The position numbers and the translations under genes were made by a program. The notes under the pieces were generated by a model. That model was given only the letters and a program-made list of their open reading frames with translations, was not told the DNA's origin and did not search any database. From CBDCNP01 sp965222425 (GTDB taxonomy: Bacteria; Acidobacteriota; Vicinamibacteria; Marinacidobacterales; DATDRI01), in contig CBDCTW010000018.1 in NCBI GenBank assembly GCA_965222425.1, positions 496,001-560,000 on the forward strand: 64,000 bases of DNA, in the 5' to 3' direction. Positions 40,884 through 48,113 of this stretch are shown here, piece by piece; within the stretch, counting starts at the first letter, position 1, and the number at the start of each line of letters is the position of its first letter.

Positions 40884-41927
40884 GTGAGGGCCGGGGCTCC
40901 AATCCGCTGGGATTATGTGTCCTCGGCGGCGTGTCGCTTGCCGCTTGGCCAGAGAACCGACGGTCTCGGTCCGGGCCGGGTGCAGGCCGGTGAGGCCTTG
41001 CTGGTCCGGGTCCTGAACCCCAACCACGCCTACGACTGCCTCGAGCTGGCGAGCGGTGACACCGTGGGTCTCCGAAGCGGGGACCAATTCGTCGCCGTCG
41101 CCGGAAGCCGACAGGCACTCCGCGGCTTCGTCGGAAGTCCCCCAGAGAGTGTGCGGCAGGGCGACCGGCTTGCGATTCTTAGCTTGGGTGGCATCGTTGG
41201 GCGCTTTACGGGAGGCCTGCTCGATCTCGGCGTCCCGACTCCGGTGGAGGTTGTCGATCGCCTGGGGCAAGAGGGACGGCCGCTTTGCATGACCGCCGGC
41301 GCGATTCCTCGGCGTGCGAAACTGGGCTCGATCTGTCCCGTGGTCGCCGTCGTGGGCACGTCGATGAGCGCCGGGAAGACCCGGGCCGCCAGCGAGCTTG
41401 TTGCCAGAGCTTGCGACGCCGGTTTTCGTGTCGCGGGGGTGAAGCTCACGGGAGTCGCGTGTCTAAGGGACGTGCTCCGCATGCGGGAACGAGGAGCCTT
41501 CGAAGCCGTCTCGCTCCTCGACGCCGGCTTGGCCTCTACGGTGGACGAACCGGAGCTTACTTCATTTGCCAGTGGGCTTTTGCATTATCTCAACGAGCTG
41601 AGTCCTGATCTCATCATCGCCGAGCTGGGAGACGGCATCTTGGGGCCGTACGGGGTGGATCGACTTCTTCAAGAGCCGTCTCTGAATCGCGCGATTCGAG
41701 TCCTGGTCCTCGCCGCATCCGACCACGTTGGCGCGTGGGGCGGTGTCGAGCTCCTACGACGCTGGGGCCTTTCCACCGATGTCATCACCGGCCCGGTGAC
41801 GGACAGCGCCGCCTCGAGCCAATTGCTCGAGCAAACCTTGGGTGTGCCGGCGGTCAACGCTTGCACGGACGGCGGTCATCTCTTCGATGCGATCCAGCCG
41901 CGGCTGTCGGCGCTGAACCGGCCATGA
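40884..41927 (+). CDS. P-loop NTPase-like protein of unknown function in the ArgR-controlled operon
   Basis: About 347 residues, not assigned to a family. A beta-rich N-terminal part (about 1-140; LACRLPLGQR-like, RVQAGEALLVRVLNPNHAYDCLE, LASGDTVGLRSGDQFVAV) is followed by a P-loop domain with Walker A VVGTSMSAGKT near residue 160, a VAGVKLTG strand, SPDLIIAELGDGILGPYG as a Walker-B-like segment near 245, and LVLAASDHVGAWGGVELL. The fold hints at dethiobiotin-synthetase/DUF1611-like P-loop proteins. ARG boxes overlap earlier in-frame starts (40833, 40860), so GTG 40884 with an upstream AGGTG was chosen. Its stop overlaps the argC ATG, so it is translated with argCB. A role in arginine synthesis is inferred from this. 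Confidence 0.7.
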   Translation: MRAGAPIRWDYVSSAACRLPLGQRTDGLGPGRVQAGEALLVRVLNPNHAYDCLELASGDTVGLRSGDQFVAVAGSRQALRGFVGSPPESVRQGDRLAILSLGGIVGRFTGGLLDLGVPTPVEVVDRLGQEGRPLCMTAGAIPRRAKLGSICPVVAVVGTSMSAGKTRAASELVARACDAGFRVAGVKLTGVACLRDVLRMRERGAFEAVSLLDAGLASTVDEPELTSFASGLLHYLNELSPDLIIAELGDGILGPYGVDRLLQEPSLNRAIRVLVLAASDHVGAWGGVELLRRWGLSTDVITGPVTDSAASSQLLEQTLGVPAVNACTDGGHLFDAIQPRLSALNRP

Positions 41928-42934
41928 TCCGCGTCGCCGTCGAAGGCGCCTCCGGCTACGTCGGGGGCGAGCTCCTGAGTCTGTTGTTTCATCATCCCGA
42001 AGTGGAGCTGGTGGCCGCTACCGCGGGACAAGCAGGTGGTGAGGAGCTTGCCGAGCTTCGGCCGCGTTTCGGTGCCAGCTCGTTGCGATTGCGGAAAGAG
42101 CTCGAGCCAGATCATCTGGAAGACCTCGATCTCCTCTTCCTCGCTCTTCCTCACGGTGAGTCGTCGAAACGGATCGCGTCGATTCCCAAAAATGTCCGCG
42201 TTATCGACTTGTCCGCGGACTTTCGGATCGACGATCGGGAACGCGCCGAGGCGACTTATGGACCGCACTCGGCCTGGGATTTTCAACGGGAGTTCGTTTA
42301 CGGGCTTCCGGAGTTGAATCGTTCCCGCATCCGTGAAGCCCACCACATCGCGGCGCCTGGTTGCTTCGCCACCGCGGTCTCGGTCGGCCTCATGCCGGCA
42401 TTGGGAGCCAATGCGGTGCTCGGATCTCCTTGGATCTCTGCGGTTACCGGCTCTTCGGGCTCCGGTCACCGGCCGGCGGAGAAGACGCATCATCCGGACC
42501 GCGCCCTCAATTTCTTCGCCTACCAACCGAACGGTCACCGCCATCAGCCGGAGATCGAATCGGCGTTGGCGCGGTTCAATTCGAAGAAGTTTCCCCTCGA
42601 GCTGCAAGTTCATTCCGCACCGTTGGTACGCGGTATCTACGCAACCGTCTTCTTCCCTACTGATCCGTCAATCGACCTCCCCGAGATCTATCGCCACCGC
42701 TACCAGGGAGAGTCTTTCGTTCGAGTTCAAGTGCAACCACCACAGCTGATCGACGTCATCGGTACACCGCGGGCGGCAGTTTCGGTGTCGGTGCGTTCGG
42801 AGCAAGCGACGGTCTTCGTGGCTATCGACAATTTGCTCAAGGGCGCGGCCTCGCAGGCCATCCAGTGTATGAACCTTGTTTTCGATTTACCCGAAGAGAC
42901 GGGATTGTCTTGGCCCGTCGGGGTGCTTCCGTAG
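41924..42934 (+). CDS. argC: N-acetyl-gamma-glutamyl-phosphate reductase (ArgC/LysY family)
   Basis: A 336-residue NADPH-dependent dehydrogenase. The Rossmann motif EGASGYVGGELL is at residues 5-16, LALPHGES near 74, and the catalytic Cys in AAPGCFATA near 146. The segment VTGSSGSGHRPAEKTHHPDRA near 178-198 and HRHQPEIESAL near 206 form the substrate pocket; the GHRPAEKTHHP version differs from E. coli ArgC and is seen in ArgC/LysY variants, so a modified or carrier-bound substrate cannot be excluded. The start overlaps the P-loop gene stop. Confidence 0.9.
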   Translation: MIRVAVEGASGYVGGELLSLLFHHPEVELVAATAGQAGGEELAELRPRFGASSLRLRKELEPDHLEDLDLLFLALPHGESSKRIASIPKNVRVIDLSADFRIDDRERAEATYGPHSAWDFQREFVYGLPELNRSRIREAHHIAAPGCFATAVSVGLMPALGANAVLGSPWISAVTGSSGSGHRPAEKTHHPDRALNFFAYQPNGHRHQPEIESALARFNSKKFPLELQVHSAPLVRGIYATVFFPTDPSIDLPEIYRHRYQGESFVRVQVQPPQLIDVIGTPRAAVSVSVRSEQATVFVAIDNLLKGAASQAIQCMNLVFDLPEETGLSWPVGVLP

Positions 42935-42941
42935 GGAACCG

Positions 42942-43721
42942 ATGCAGGCACTACAGGTGATCAAACTGGGCGGCGCGTCACTCGGAGAGAATCTGCCGCA
43001 GATCGCATCGGTGCTCACCGCGACGGGCTCGCCTCGCGTCATCGTGCACGGCGGCGGACCGCAAGTCTCGGCCATGGCTTCTCGTCTCGGTATCCCCACT
43101 CGGAAGGTTGCGGGCCGGCGGATCACGGATAAAGCAACTCTGGATGTGGTGTTGATGGTTCTCGGCGGCCTTGTTCATAACCGCGTGGTCGGTACTCTCG
43201 TCGCCTCGGGAGCGCCGGCAGTCGGTATCGCCGGACCTTCCGTGCTACGAGCACGACGCCGACCGCCACTCGAGATCGACGGCGAGACCATCGACTTCGG
43301 GCTGGTCGGTGAGATCCAGAGCGTCGAGGTCGGACCGATCCGCGCGGCACTGGAGCGAGGAGACATCCCCATCATCCCGTCGATCGCGGGCGGAAATGAT
43401 GGACAGCTCTTCAACGTAAACGCGGATACCGTTGCCGCTCGGGTAGCGGCCGAGCTCGGTGCCCACGAGCTGATTCAGGTCACCGATAGTGGCGGGGTGA
43501 GGGAAGTGAACGACTCGGTCATTCAGGATCTCGACCTCGCCGAGACCCGGCGTCTCATCTCGGAAGGAATCGCCACCGATGGGATGCGGCCCAAGCTCGA
43601 GACCGCTATGTGGGCTCTCCGGTCGGGCGTGCCGCGGGTCCGCATCGCGGGAGCGGGCGACATCGGCGTTCCGGACGGCGGGACCGTTTTGACCGTTTCC
43701 GGCTTGGCGGACCGGGCTTGA
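42942..43721 (+). CDS. argB: Acetylglutamate kinase (ArgB/LysZ family)
   Basis: A 259-residue amino-acid kinase. KLGGASLGENL at the start, VIVHGGGPQVSAM near 31, RRITDKATLDVVLMVLGGLVH near 60, SIAGGNDGQLFNVNADTVAARVA near 152, and TDGMRPKLETAMWAL near 208 are the usual nucleotide- and substrate-binding segments. It phosphorylates the gamma-carboxyl of N-acetylglutamate (or a related substrate). It lies 7 bp after argC. ArgB-type enzymes with a long N-terminal helix are often arginine-inhibited; this one lacks that helix, so control is probably by ArgR. Confidence 0.9.
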   Translation: MQALQVIKLGGASLGENLPQIASVLTATGSPRVIVHGGGPQVSAMASRLGIPTRKVAGRRITDKATLDVVLMVLGGLVHNRVVGTLVASGAPAVGIAGPSVLRARRRPPLEIDGETIDFGLVGEIQSVEVGPIRAALERGDIPIIPSIAGGNDGQLFNVNADTVAARVAAELGAHELIQVTDSGGVREVNDSVIQDLDLAETRRLISEGIATDGMRPKLETAMWALRSGVPRVRIAGAGDIGVPDGGTVLTVSGLADRA

Positions 43722-43745
43722 CTTACGGGTGTGCAACTTTATACG
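43718..43745 (+). promoter_or_regulatory. Promoter upstream of argG-argH
   Basis: TTGACT (43718-43723), a 16-bp spacer and TATACG (43740-43745). It starts inside the argB stop region and is followed by the ARG-box-like pair. Confidence 0.5.
43732..43745 (+). promoter_or_regulatory. Weak ARG-box-like site upstream of argG
   Basis: TGCAACTTTATACG matches about 9 of 14 core positions and covers the -10. It is reported because it lies exactly 21 bp from a better box. Confidence 0.35.
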
Positions 43746-43752
43746 CTGTAGA

Positions 43753-43766
43753 TGGGTATTTATTCA
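43753..43766 (+). promoter_or_regulatory. ARG-box-like operator upstream of argG (TGGGTATTTATTCA)
   Basis: Matches 12 of 14 positions of the ARG-box core TGAATWWWWATTCA, just past the expected start of argGH transcription. Confidence 0.6.
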
Positions 43767-43824
43767 CGGACCTGTCACTTGGGATGACCGGCCCGGCTGA
43801 CTGGAGGCACCAAGCACGAAACCA

Positions 43825-45129
43825 ATGAAGCTCGTCCTGGCCTACTCGGGAGGACTCGACACGTTGGTGGCGCTCCCGTGGCTCAAGGAGAACTACGACT
43901 GCGAAGTCATCGCTATGTTGGCGGATGTCGGTCAAGGCGAGGACCTCGTGGCGGCGGCGGAAAAAGCCCTCTCCATCGGTGCCTGCCAAGCCTTCGTGGA
44001 AGATCTGCGGACCGAGTTCGTGCGGGACTATTTTTTTCGCTCGCTCCGAGCCGGCGCCCGTTACGAAGGAAAGTACCTCCTCGGTACTTCGCTAGCGCGT
44101 CCGGTCATCGCTCGTCGCCAAGTCGAGATCGCTGAGCGAGAGGGTGCCACTGCGGTGGCCCATGGTTGCACCGGTAAGGGCAACGACCAAGTTCGTTTCG
44201 AGCTAGCTTATTTGGCACTTGCGCCTCACCTGAAAGTAATCGCGCCTTGGCGTGAGTGGGAGATCCGCTCCCGCGAGGACGCGTTGGCGTACGCCGAGGC
44301 ACGCGGGATTCCCGTTACTCAGACTACTGAGAATCTGTACAGCCGCGACGGGAACTTGCTCCACCTGAGTCACGAGGGGGGAGGCCTAGAGGATCCGTGG
44401 GCGTCTCCCGATGACGACATGTACTTGTTGACGAAGCACCCCGTCGATGCACCTTCCACACCGGAATCCGTCGAGGTCGAGTTTCATCGCGGTTATCCGA
44501 TCGCCGTCGACGGCCAACCGCTCGAGCCGGTCCAGCTTGTCGAACGGCTCAACGAGATCGGAGCTCGGCACGGGGTGGGCCGGATCGACATCGTCGAGAA
44601 TCGGTTAGTGGGAATGAAGTCACGCGGCGTCTACGAGACTCCCGGAGGAACGATCCTTCGCGAAGCTCACGAAGCCCTCGAGAGCATCTGTCTCGATCGG
44701 GAGACTTCTCACTTCAAGGCGGGCGTCGCGCTCCGCTATTCAGAGCTAGTCTACAATGGACAATGGTTCTCCCCGCTCCGTGAAGCGCTCGACGCGTTCG
44801 TGGAGCCGACGCAGGAGACCGCGAGCGGTCGAGTCAGACTGGAGCTATACAAAGGGTCGGTGCGAGTAACCGGCCGGAGCTCTGCCTTCAGTCTGTATCG
44901 CGAGGAGTTTGCGACGTTCGGTCGCGACGAAGTATATAGTCAGGCGGACGCCGAAGGGTTCATTCATCTGTTCGGCCTGCCACAGAAGATCCGTCGCATT
45001 GCTTTGAAGTCGGCCTTGCCGTCTCGGTCACCATCGATCCGACGATGGGAAGAGAAAAAAAAACAGAACGACGCTCGCGTCCGGCGCGCTCAGGAGATGG
45101 TGACATCCCGGGAGGGGACCAAGGGATGA
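43825..45129 (+). CDS. argG: Argininosuccinate synthase
   Basis: A 434-residue enzyme that joins citrulline and aspartate using ATP. LAYSGGLDTLVALPWL (PP-loop) is at residues 4-19, ADVGQGED near 33, YLLGTSLARPVIA near 84, AHGCTGKGNDQVRFE near 111, and ENLYSRDGNLLHLSHEGG near 170. It is slightly longer than usual, with a Lys/Arg-rich C-terminal tail encoded across an A-rich stretch (45056-45064). The tail is probably real because the TGA overlaps the argH ATG. An ARG-box pair and promoter lie upstream. Confidence 0.95.
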   Translation: MKLVLAYSGGLDTLVALPWLKENYDCEVIAMLADVGQGEDLVAAAEKALSIGACQAFVEDLRTEFVRDYFFRSLRAGARYEGKYLLGTSLARPVIARRQVEIAEREGATAVAHGCTGKGNDQVRFELAYLALAPHLKVIAPWREWEIRSREDALAYAEARGIPVTQTTENLYSRDGNLLHLSHEGGGLEDPWASPDDDMYLLTKHPVDAPSTPESVEVEFHRGYPIAVDGQPLEPVQLVERLNEIGARHGVGRIDIVENRLVGMKSRGVYETPGGTILREAHEALESICLDRETSHFKAGVALRYSELVYNGQWFSPLREALDAFVEPTQETASGRVRLELYKGSVRVTGRSSAFSLYREEFATFGRDEVYSQADAEGFIHLFGLPQKIRRIALKSALPSRSPSIRRWEEKKKQNDARVRRAQEMVTSREGTKG

Positions 45130-46532
45130 AAGTCCCGGCGGGTCGTCCGCCGTCGAAACTCTGGGGAGGCCGTTTCCGCAAACCGACCGCACAGTCCTTA
45201 GAGGATCTCGGTCGCTCGATCGATTTTGATCGCCGTCTTTGGGCGGAAGAGGTCCGCATCAACCGAGTCTATGCACGGGCGCTTCGCCGGACCGGCATTC
45301 TCTCCGATTCCGAGTGTCGCACCATCGAGCAGGGACTGGATCGCGTCGGCCGCTGGTTGCAACAGGAGCCCACCGCTTTCCTCGAGACCGATGAGGACAT
45401 TCATACCGCTGCCGAGCGCTTGCTAGGGGAAGTCGTCGGTCAGGAGTTGGCCGGAAAGCTCCCCGCGGGAAGAAGTCGAAATGATTTGGCGGTGACCGGA
45501 TTCCGCCTTCACCTGGGAGCCGTTATTCCGTCGCTTAGAGAGGAGATCCGAAGCCTCCAAGAAACGCTCGTCGACCGCGCCGAAGAGACGCACGACGTGC
45601 TCATGCCTGGCTATACGCACATGCGCCGGGGACAACCCGTGGTCTTCGCGCAATACCTGCTTTCCTATTTCTGGGCTCTTCAAAGGGACCGAGAGCGTTT
45701 CGCCGAGGCACGCACTCGGATGCTACAGCTTCCGCTCGGAGCGGGCGCGCTGGCCGGAAACCCCATGGGTATCGAGCGCGAGGCACTTGCCGAAGAGCTG
45801 GGTTTCGTTTCGATTCTCGAAAACAGCATCGACGCCGTCTCCTCCCGAGATTTCGCCCTGGAGTTCTTGTCTGTCGCATCCATTTTGGCGACGAACCTGT
45901 CGCGGATGGCGGAGGATCTAATTCTCTGGTCCACCCGCGAGTTCGGATTTATCGAGATAGACGAGGCCTATGCCACCGGCAGCAGCCTGATGCCGCAAAA
46001 GAAAAACCCTGATGGTCTCGAGCTGACGCGAGGCAAATGCGGTCGGGTAGTGGGGGACTTGACGGCTCTTCTCACCACCGTCAAAGGGCTTCCTACCGGC
46101 TATCAGCGGGACCTTCAGGAAGACAAAGAACCCGTCTTTGACGCCATCGATACCTTGACCGCGACGCTCCCGGTGGTCCGGGAGACGGTCCAAACGCTCA
46201 TTGTCCACTCCGATGTGATGAAAGCGGCACTTTCCTCGGATCTCCTCGCCACCGACCTCGCCGACTATCTCGTGGGGAAGGGTGTCGATTTTCGACGGGC
46301 GCACCAGATCGTCGGTGAAGTCCTATCGGGTACCGCGGAGCGGGGAACCGATCCTGCCGAGATGGACCTATCTTCGTTACGCCAGTTTTCGGATGTGTTC
46401 GACGAGGACGTCGCTGAGGTGTGGGATTACCGGGCGTCGGTCGAGCGGAGAGACTCTCGCGGAGGCGTGGCTTCGTCCGCCGTTAGCGACCAGATCGGTA
46501 GGGCCCGCCAGGTCCTTGAGTCCGACGCGTAG
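45126..46532 (+). CDS. argH: Argininosuccinate lyase
   Basis: A 468-residue fumarase/aspartase-family enzyme that releases arginine and fumarate. LWGGRFRKPTAQ is at the N-terminus, DEDIHTAAERLLGE near 88, AGRSRNDLAVTGFRL near 112, GYTHMRRGQPV near 159, and the signature GSSLMPQKKNPD near 282-293. The start overlaps the argG stop; the upstream part of the open frame is not used. It is the last gene of the cluster. argD, argF and an N-acetylglutamate-forming gene (argA or argJ) are absent from the window. Confidence 0.96.
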   Translation: MKVPAGRPPSKLWGGRFRKPTAQSLEDLGRSIDFDRRLWAEEVRINRVYARALRRTGILSDSECRTIEQGLDRVGRWLQQEPTAFLETDEDIHTAAERLLGEVVGQELAGKLPAGRSRNDLAVTGFRLHLGAVIPSLREEIRSLQETLVDRAEETHDVLMPGYTHMRRGQPVVFAQYLLSYFWALQRDRERFAEARTRMLQLPLGAGALAGNPMGIEREALAEELGFVSILENSIDAVSSRDFALEFLSVASILATNLSRMAEDLILWSTREFGFIEIDEAYATGSSLMPQKKNPDGLELTRGKCGRVVGDLTALLTTVKGLPTGYQRDLQEDKEPVFDAIDTLTATLPVVRETVQTLIVHSDVMKAALSSDLLATDLADYLVGKGVDFRRAHQIVGEVLSGTAERGTDPAEMDLSSLRQFSDVFDEDVAEVWDYRASVERRDSRGGVASSAVSDQIGRARQVLESDA

Positions 46533-46574
46533 GGAGTTCAAAGCTGGGGGTCCCGAAGAGTGTCGGGAAGTACC

Positions 46575-46605
46575 ACAAAAAAGCCCCCCAAGCCCGTGCT
46601 CGGGC
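46575..46605 (-). terminator. Terminator-like hairpin between argH and the sulfatase relic
   Basis: GCCCG-AGCA-CGGGC on the minus strand is followed by a G-rich stretch and TTTTTT (46576-46582 as A's on the plus strand). It could end the former sulfatase transcript and slow read-through from argH. Confidence 0.4.
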
Positions 46606-46616
46606 GGCTGAGAGTT

Positions 46617-47090
46617 TTAGTTCAGATAACCGAGAGCCCTCAGCCGTTCCTGGACCACCGGATCGTAGCGAATCAGTTCCGGGTCGGGTGAGGTCATGTG
46701 CCTCCAAATCCTTATGTTCTCTGCTTGGAGAGAGCCGATGAAGTTCGAGAACCTTGCCTCGATGTAGTGCTGGAAGAACGGCCGAAGGGGCCGCTCCTCC
46801 TGGCGGTCTCCCACGATATCGAACATCTGAAGCGGCTGCTCCTTCGACGACTTGGCCTTTTTGCCGAAGCTCCTCGACCGGATGAGGTGCCAATCTCTGA
46901 AGAACAGCGAGCTCCACCGACCCCGGGCCTTGCGGCTCTGGTTGTTTGCAACCTCCTCGGAGACAACGAATCTGTTTCTCCAGAAGTCGAGTCTTCTACC
47001 ATAGATCAGGTCCACCAGGGAGTCGCCTTGCAGAAGCAGTCCGTCGTTCCTGATGCGCGCCACCTCCAGGATCGTAGGGACGATGTCTAC
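46617..47090 (-). pseudogene. Sulfatase family protein, C-terminal relic
   Basis: About 155 residues typical of the end of type I sulfatases: VDIVPTILEVARI, GLLLQGDSLVDLIYG, RFVVSEE, and the terminal RLRALGYLN. The N-terminal half with the Cys/Ser-x-Pro-x-Arg modification site is missing. At 47085-47090 the sequence passes into a 43-bp copy of the downstream BNR gene, so the gene was cut by a rearrangement. Confidence 0.7.
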
Positions 47091-47127
47091 TTTCTCTCGG
47101 CATCGTTCAGTCGCACCAAGGATGGCG
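47085..47127 (+). repeat. 43-bp exact copy of an internal segment of the BNR gene
   Basis: Identical to 49119-49161, which codes VYFLSASFSRTKDG in the first VPS10/BNR protein. Here it joins the sulfatase relic on one side and a kinase relic on the other. Confidence 0.9.
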
Positions 47128-47194
47128 CGCGGTCGTACTCGCGTGCTAAGTAGTAGCCCCATGCCATGCCAATTATCCGATAGACGCCTAGCGG

Positions 47195-47384
47195 AGCTAC
47201 TTCTTGCGCCCGCCGCAGCTCAGCGGCAGGTCTATGGCGTGGCTGCCGACGGCGAGCGATTTCTCATTGTCACCCGGTGGCGGAGGCGGCTCAATCGCGC
47301 CTGACGGTTGTCGTCAATTGGGCGGCCGGGCTCGAACCAGCTACACCCCGAACTCCACACGGTCACGTGGCCCAACGGTGCTGA
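47195..47384 (+). pseudogene. Ser/Thr kinase-TolB/WD40 protein, C-terminal relic
   Basis: QVYGVAADGERFLIVT continues, after adding one C to the CCC run at 47273-47275, as PVAEAAQSRLTVVVNWAAGLEP to a stop at 47384. This is the usual end of acidobacterial kinase/TolB-propeller proteins ('YDVTADGQRFL... VVLNW'). The rest of the gene is missing here; a matching N-terminal fragment lies at 55933-56067 on the other strand. Confidence 0.6.
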
Positions 47385-48113
47385 TTTCGCGCCCGAATTC
47401 CTTCACGAGCGAGTAAGAGTAACCGCATAACACCTAGCAGGCCCCCGTGTGTCAAGAGGTAGATCTCTGCCGAAGGCACGAGCGCGTACCTGTGACGATG
47501 TCGAAGGCTCGATGGATTGGCTCTGACTTCGTTTCCAGGAGCGGGTAGAGCAGACCAAAGCTCTGTACCAAACACCTATAGACGCTCAGCCGTCGTGGCG
47601 GTGAAGCGATGAAGACTTCGTCGGCGACGGTGCAGAAGGATAGGAAATTTCATAAGTGTCCGGCCCGGTCCGCACGAATTTCGCCCACCAGGATGGGGCT
47701 GTGCAGTCCGATGGAGCCCTGGTGAGGGTAGCAGAACCCGAGCAAACAGGGCAAGGCGGTGGAGGAGTGTCTGCGTCCGGGGGGATGTATGTGAAGAGCC
47801 ACTCCAGCCGTCTCGTGTCGGGGTATCGAACAAGTGGCGTGGTCGAAAGCCAGAGGCTAGGCCGAAGTTCCTGCCTAGAAAAACCAACATCCCGTATTGA
47901 TCCAGAGGTATAGGCCGGGTGGATGATACGCGCTTCTGTCTACACGGCGATACCCTTCAGCAGTTCGTAGGCCCTGCGCTGCTTGGAGTCCGGTAAACTA
48001 CCACGGCGGGGGAAACCTGCGCGTCCGAGAATCGCACTGGCCAAGAGACGTCTGGCACCATAAACTGCGCCCAACTTATTTGTGTCGAACCCACGGAAAA
48101 CGGAGGCGTAATC
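47385..48113. other. Gene-free gap (about 730 bp) upstream of the BNR pair
   Basis: I see no convincing gene. A minus-strand stretch at about 47940-48075 reads RLLASAILGRAGFPRRG, then SLPDSKQRRAYELLKGIAV and a stop, which might be a decayed C-terminus of a lost gene, but I do not recognise it. The promoter for the BNR genes should lie at its right end. Confidence 0.4.

Noticed and set aside
40884..41927. Firm assignment of the P-loop protein to DUF1611 (D-glutamate N-acetyltransferase type)
   Set aside because: The Walker A region is similar in style, but the N-terminal part looks beta-rich rather than Rossmann-like, and I could not confirm family-specific motifs by eye.
45054..45129. Frameshift at the A-rich stretch near the argG 3' end
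   Set aside because: The C-terminal tail is unusual, but the stop overlaps the argH start as in a coupled operon, so the frame is probably correct.
47576..47890. 104-codon minus-strand frame in the gap before the BNR genes
   Set aside because: Arg/Leu-rich without any motif or ribosome site; typical of non-coding GC-rich sequence.
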